Translations under genes and position numbers: made by a program
The notes under the pieces: generated by a model
What the model was told of the DNA's origin: nothing
Database searches by the model: none
The model's input: only the letters and a program-made list of their open reading frames with translations
NCBI RefSeq assembly: GCF_947499215.1
Contig: NZ_CANMNI010000003.1
Span: 248,001-312,000, forward strand
Direction of reading: 5' to 3'
Length of the DNA: 64,000 bases
Source of the DNA: an uncultured Pontibacter sp.
GTDB lineage: Bacteria; Bacteroidota; Bacteroidia; Cytophagales; Hymenobacteraceae
Shown: positions 62,383-64,000 of the stretch, one piece after another
Layout of the letters: every line of letters starts with the position of its first letter
How positions within the stretch are numbered: position 1 is the stretch's first letter

Positions 62383-64000
62383 ATGAGAGCATATACCGTC
62401 AGGTACATTATTCAACACCTTCATTCATACCTATGGGACTGTAAGCGCAAAGTGGTCTTGGCAACCGTACTCGGTGTGCTGTTTAGCTTGGCGGCTCAGA
62501 CAGTGGCGCTGGCTCAGTCTTCCTGCCCTCCGGGCTTGGTGCACTATTTCACTCTAGACGAAAAAGAAGCTGGCAGTTATATCGATGATGTAACTGGCAT
62601 TCGCGCCACCTGTACAGATTGTCCCGTACCCGCTGACAGTCGCTTTGCCGGTGGGCAGCGCTTTAACGGTTCCAACACGGGATTGCTTATTTCGGACATA
62701 GAAAACTTTGAATGGAACCAGAACAGTAACTTCACGATGGAGGTGTGGGTGCAGGTTAACAACAAGTCCGAGAATCAAGTTATCATCGGGCGCAGGTCAA
62801 CCAACGGACCAGCGGCTTGGTGGCTTGGCGTAAGTCCAGAGGGCTTCGCCGTGTTTGATATGAAAGACAATGCTGGCGTATCCCACACTGTGACCGATTA
62901 CCAGAAACTGGTTAACCTTTTCGATGGCCAATGGCACCATCTGGCCGTGGTGCGGGTGGGTGGCCCTCAGGTTACTAAACTGTATGTAGACGGCTTCCGG
63001 GTAGACGATCTGCGCATCGATGTGAAAAAATACGGAGGAAGTTTTGAGTCTCAAAGCCCCGTAACCGTCGGGTATCTTGACTTGGGCAGTATGTTCCGCT
63101 TCGATGGCGTGACAGATGAGTTTAGTGTTTACAACCGGGATTTGCCTGAATCAGAGATGCGTGCACGCTACAATAAGGGTGCGGGCGATTATTGCGGATC
63201 ACGCCAATTTGCCCCTGAAATTGTCTCAACCCCCATTACGTTTGCCACAGTTGGGCAGCAGTATACATACGAAGCCAAGGCCACAGGTAACCCTGCCCCA
63301 AGCTATACGCTCCTGTCCAATTTGCCGGGCATGCGGGTTGACTTCCGTTTGGGGGAAGTTAGTTGGGTGCCAACGCAGGAGGGAACTTTTACTGTTGAGC
63401 TAAAAGCAAGCAACAGTGTCGGTGACAGTGAGCCGCAACGGTTTGAAATAAACGTGCGGCCTGCTACGGAGGAACCCATCGGGATACTGCACCACTGGAC
63501 ACTGAATGAGGGTTCAGGTAATCGCTTCGCCGACGTTTATACACCTATCGATGCCGTTCCAGAAATAAAAAAACGGCCTGCTGCAGTAAAGGGTGCAGTA
63601 GGTATGGCGCAACGTTTCAATGGAAGTGACACGGGGCTGGATGTTATTGGTAGCCCGAATTTCGATTGGAAAGCGAACGAGAGTTTTACGATTGAGCTGT
63701 GGCTCCGCACGGAAACCAAAGAGGGTGCTAGCGAAGCCCAGAACCAAGTACTGGTCGGCCGCCATGCAAAAGACTCTCCGTCACAGTGGTGGCTAGGGCT
63801 CAATAAAGATCGAAAAGCTGCTTTTTATCTGCCCGATATTGGCTTTGAGGGTGGCTTTGTAGGTTCTGCGGGACCAAAGCTGAATGATGGAGTATGGCAT
63901 CAGCTTGTGGCTGTCCGTGATGGTGGTTCCGGGGCTACTAGGCTGTATGTGGATGGTGAGCAAATTGCAGCAGGAAGTTTCTCCCATAATAATGGGTTTG
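62383..64000 (+). CDS. LamG/concanavalin A-like surface protein, cut by window edge
   Basis: The frame opens with ATG at 62383 and runs off the right edge after about 539 codons. The N-terminus has a long signal region (VVLATVLGVLFSLAAQTVAL, then AQS). Then come a LamG/jellyroll module (FNGSNTGLLISDIENF, FTMEVWVQV, DGQWHHLAVVRVGG, LYVDGFRVDDL, FDGVTDEFSVYNRDL), an Ig-like putative linker (PITFATVGQQYTYEAKATGN), and a second LamG module (FNGSDTGLDVIG, FTIELWLRT, DGVWHQLVAVRDGG, LYVDGEQIAAG). LamG modules bind glycans or proteins. The C-terminus, perhaps with a T9SS sorting domain, lies beyond the window. The gene is next to the exopolysaccharide locus. Confidence 0.85.
   Translation, partial: MRAYTVRYIIQHLHSYLWDCKRKVVLATVLGVLFSLAAQTVALAQSSCPPGLVHYFTLDEKEAGSYIDDVTGIRATCTDCPVPADSRFAGGQRFNGSNTGLLISDIENFEWNQNSNFTMEVWVQVNNKSENQVIIGRRSTNGPAAWWLGVSPEGFAVFDMKDNAGVSHTVTDYQKLVNLFDGQWHHLAVVRVGGPQVTKLYVDGFRVDDLRIDVKKYGGSFESQSPVTVGYLDLGSMFRFDGVTDEFSVYNRDLPESEMRARYNKGAGDYCGSRQFAPEIVSTPITFATVGQQYTYEAKATGNPAPSYTLLSNLPGMRVDFRLGEVSWVPTQEGTFTVELKASNSVGDSEPQRFEINVRPATEEPIGILHHWTLNEGSGNRFADVYTPIDAVPEIKKRPAAVKGAVGMAQRFNGSDTGLDVIGSPNFDWKANESFTIELWLRTETKEGASEAQNQVLVGRHAKDSPSQWWLGLNKDRKAAFYLPDIGFEGGFVGSAGPKLNDGVWHQLVAVRDGGSGATRLYVDGEQIAAGSFSHNNGF

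Overview
The window reads as a chromosomal segment of a Bacteroidota bacterium, most probably Cytophagales/Hymenobacteraceae and perhaps Pontibacter-like; the genus is inference. The grounds are type IX secretion (T9SS) cargo with type A and type B sorting domains, a PorP/SprF protein, a head-GIN lipoprotein, a WcaJ-type exopolysaccharide initiator, and promoters with the Bacteroidota -7 element TAnnTTTG. I saw no tRNA, rRNA, CRISPR array, insertion sequence or prophage. Two genes are cut by the window edges: an M36 metallopeptidase at the left (minus strand) and a LamG-domain surface protein at the right.

Layout. 1-13.3 kb: M36 peptidase start, ceramidase-like enzyme, Tex, an SRPBCC membrane protein, an envelope block (two paralogous LEA-2-like lipoproteins around an M48 protease and a head-GIN lipoprotein), M28 peptidase, beta-barrel, SDR and NUDIX. 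13.3-25 kb: MsrA, GH3 hexosaminidase, rhomboid protease, TVP38 protein, 3D-domain protein, HD hydrolase, sterol-desaturase-like hydroxylase, YejK-like nucleoid protein and small exported proteins. 25-29.4 kb: a histidine kinase/OmpR regulator pair divergent from a T9SS cargo gene. 29.5-33 kb: alpha/beta hydrolase, small proteins, DEAD-box helicase. 33.1-40.8 kb: a copper-type locus (HMA-AraC fusion regulator, DUF305 protein, CopA ATPase, CopZ-like chaperone) containing a five-PAS histidine kinase and a single-domain response regulator. 41.3-48.9 kb: a 2181-residue repeat protein with a type B sorting domain, followed by PorP/SprF. 49.9-61.8 kb: an exopolysaccharide locus with initiator, WecB/TagA transferase, CDP-glucose branch (rfbF, rfbG), a 3,5-epimerase, a SAF oxidoreductase and a GT4, converging on GT61, SGNH and MBOAT genes that would decorate the polymer. 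62.4 kb to the end: LamG protein.

The most unusual signal is not a gene. The heptamer AGGTATA (reverse TATACCT, often within CAGGTATAGC) recurs through the window in genes and spacers, on both strands and in all three codon frames, and sometimes as inverted pairs that form or abut terminators. It behaves like a highly iterated genomic word (compare HIP1 or DNA-uptake sequences) and has no explanation here. Other points of interest are reciprocal cysteine loss in adjacent repeats of the giant protein, a long exopolysaccharide leader with a possible small ORF, and a CDP-hexose branch lacking rfbH.
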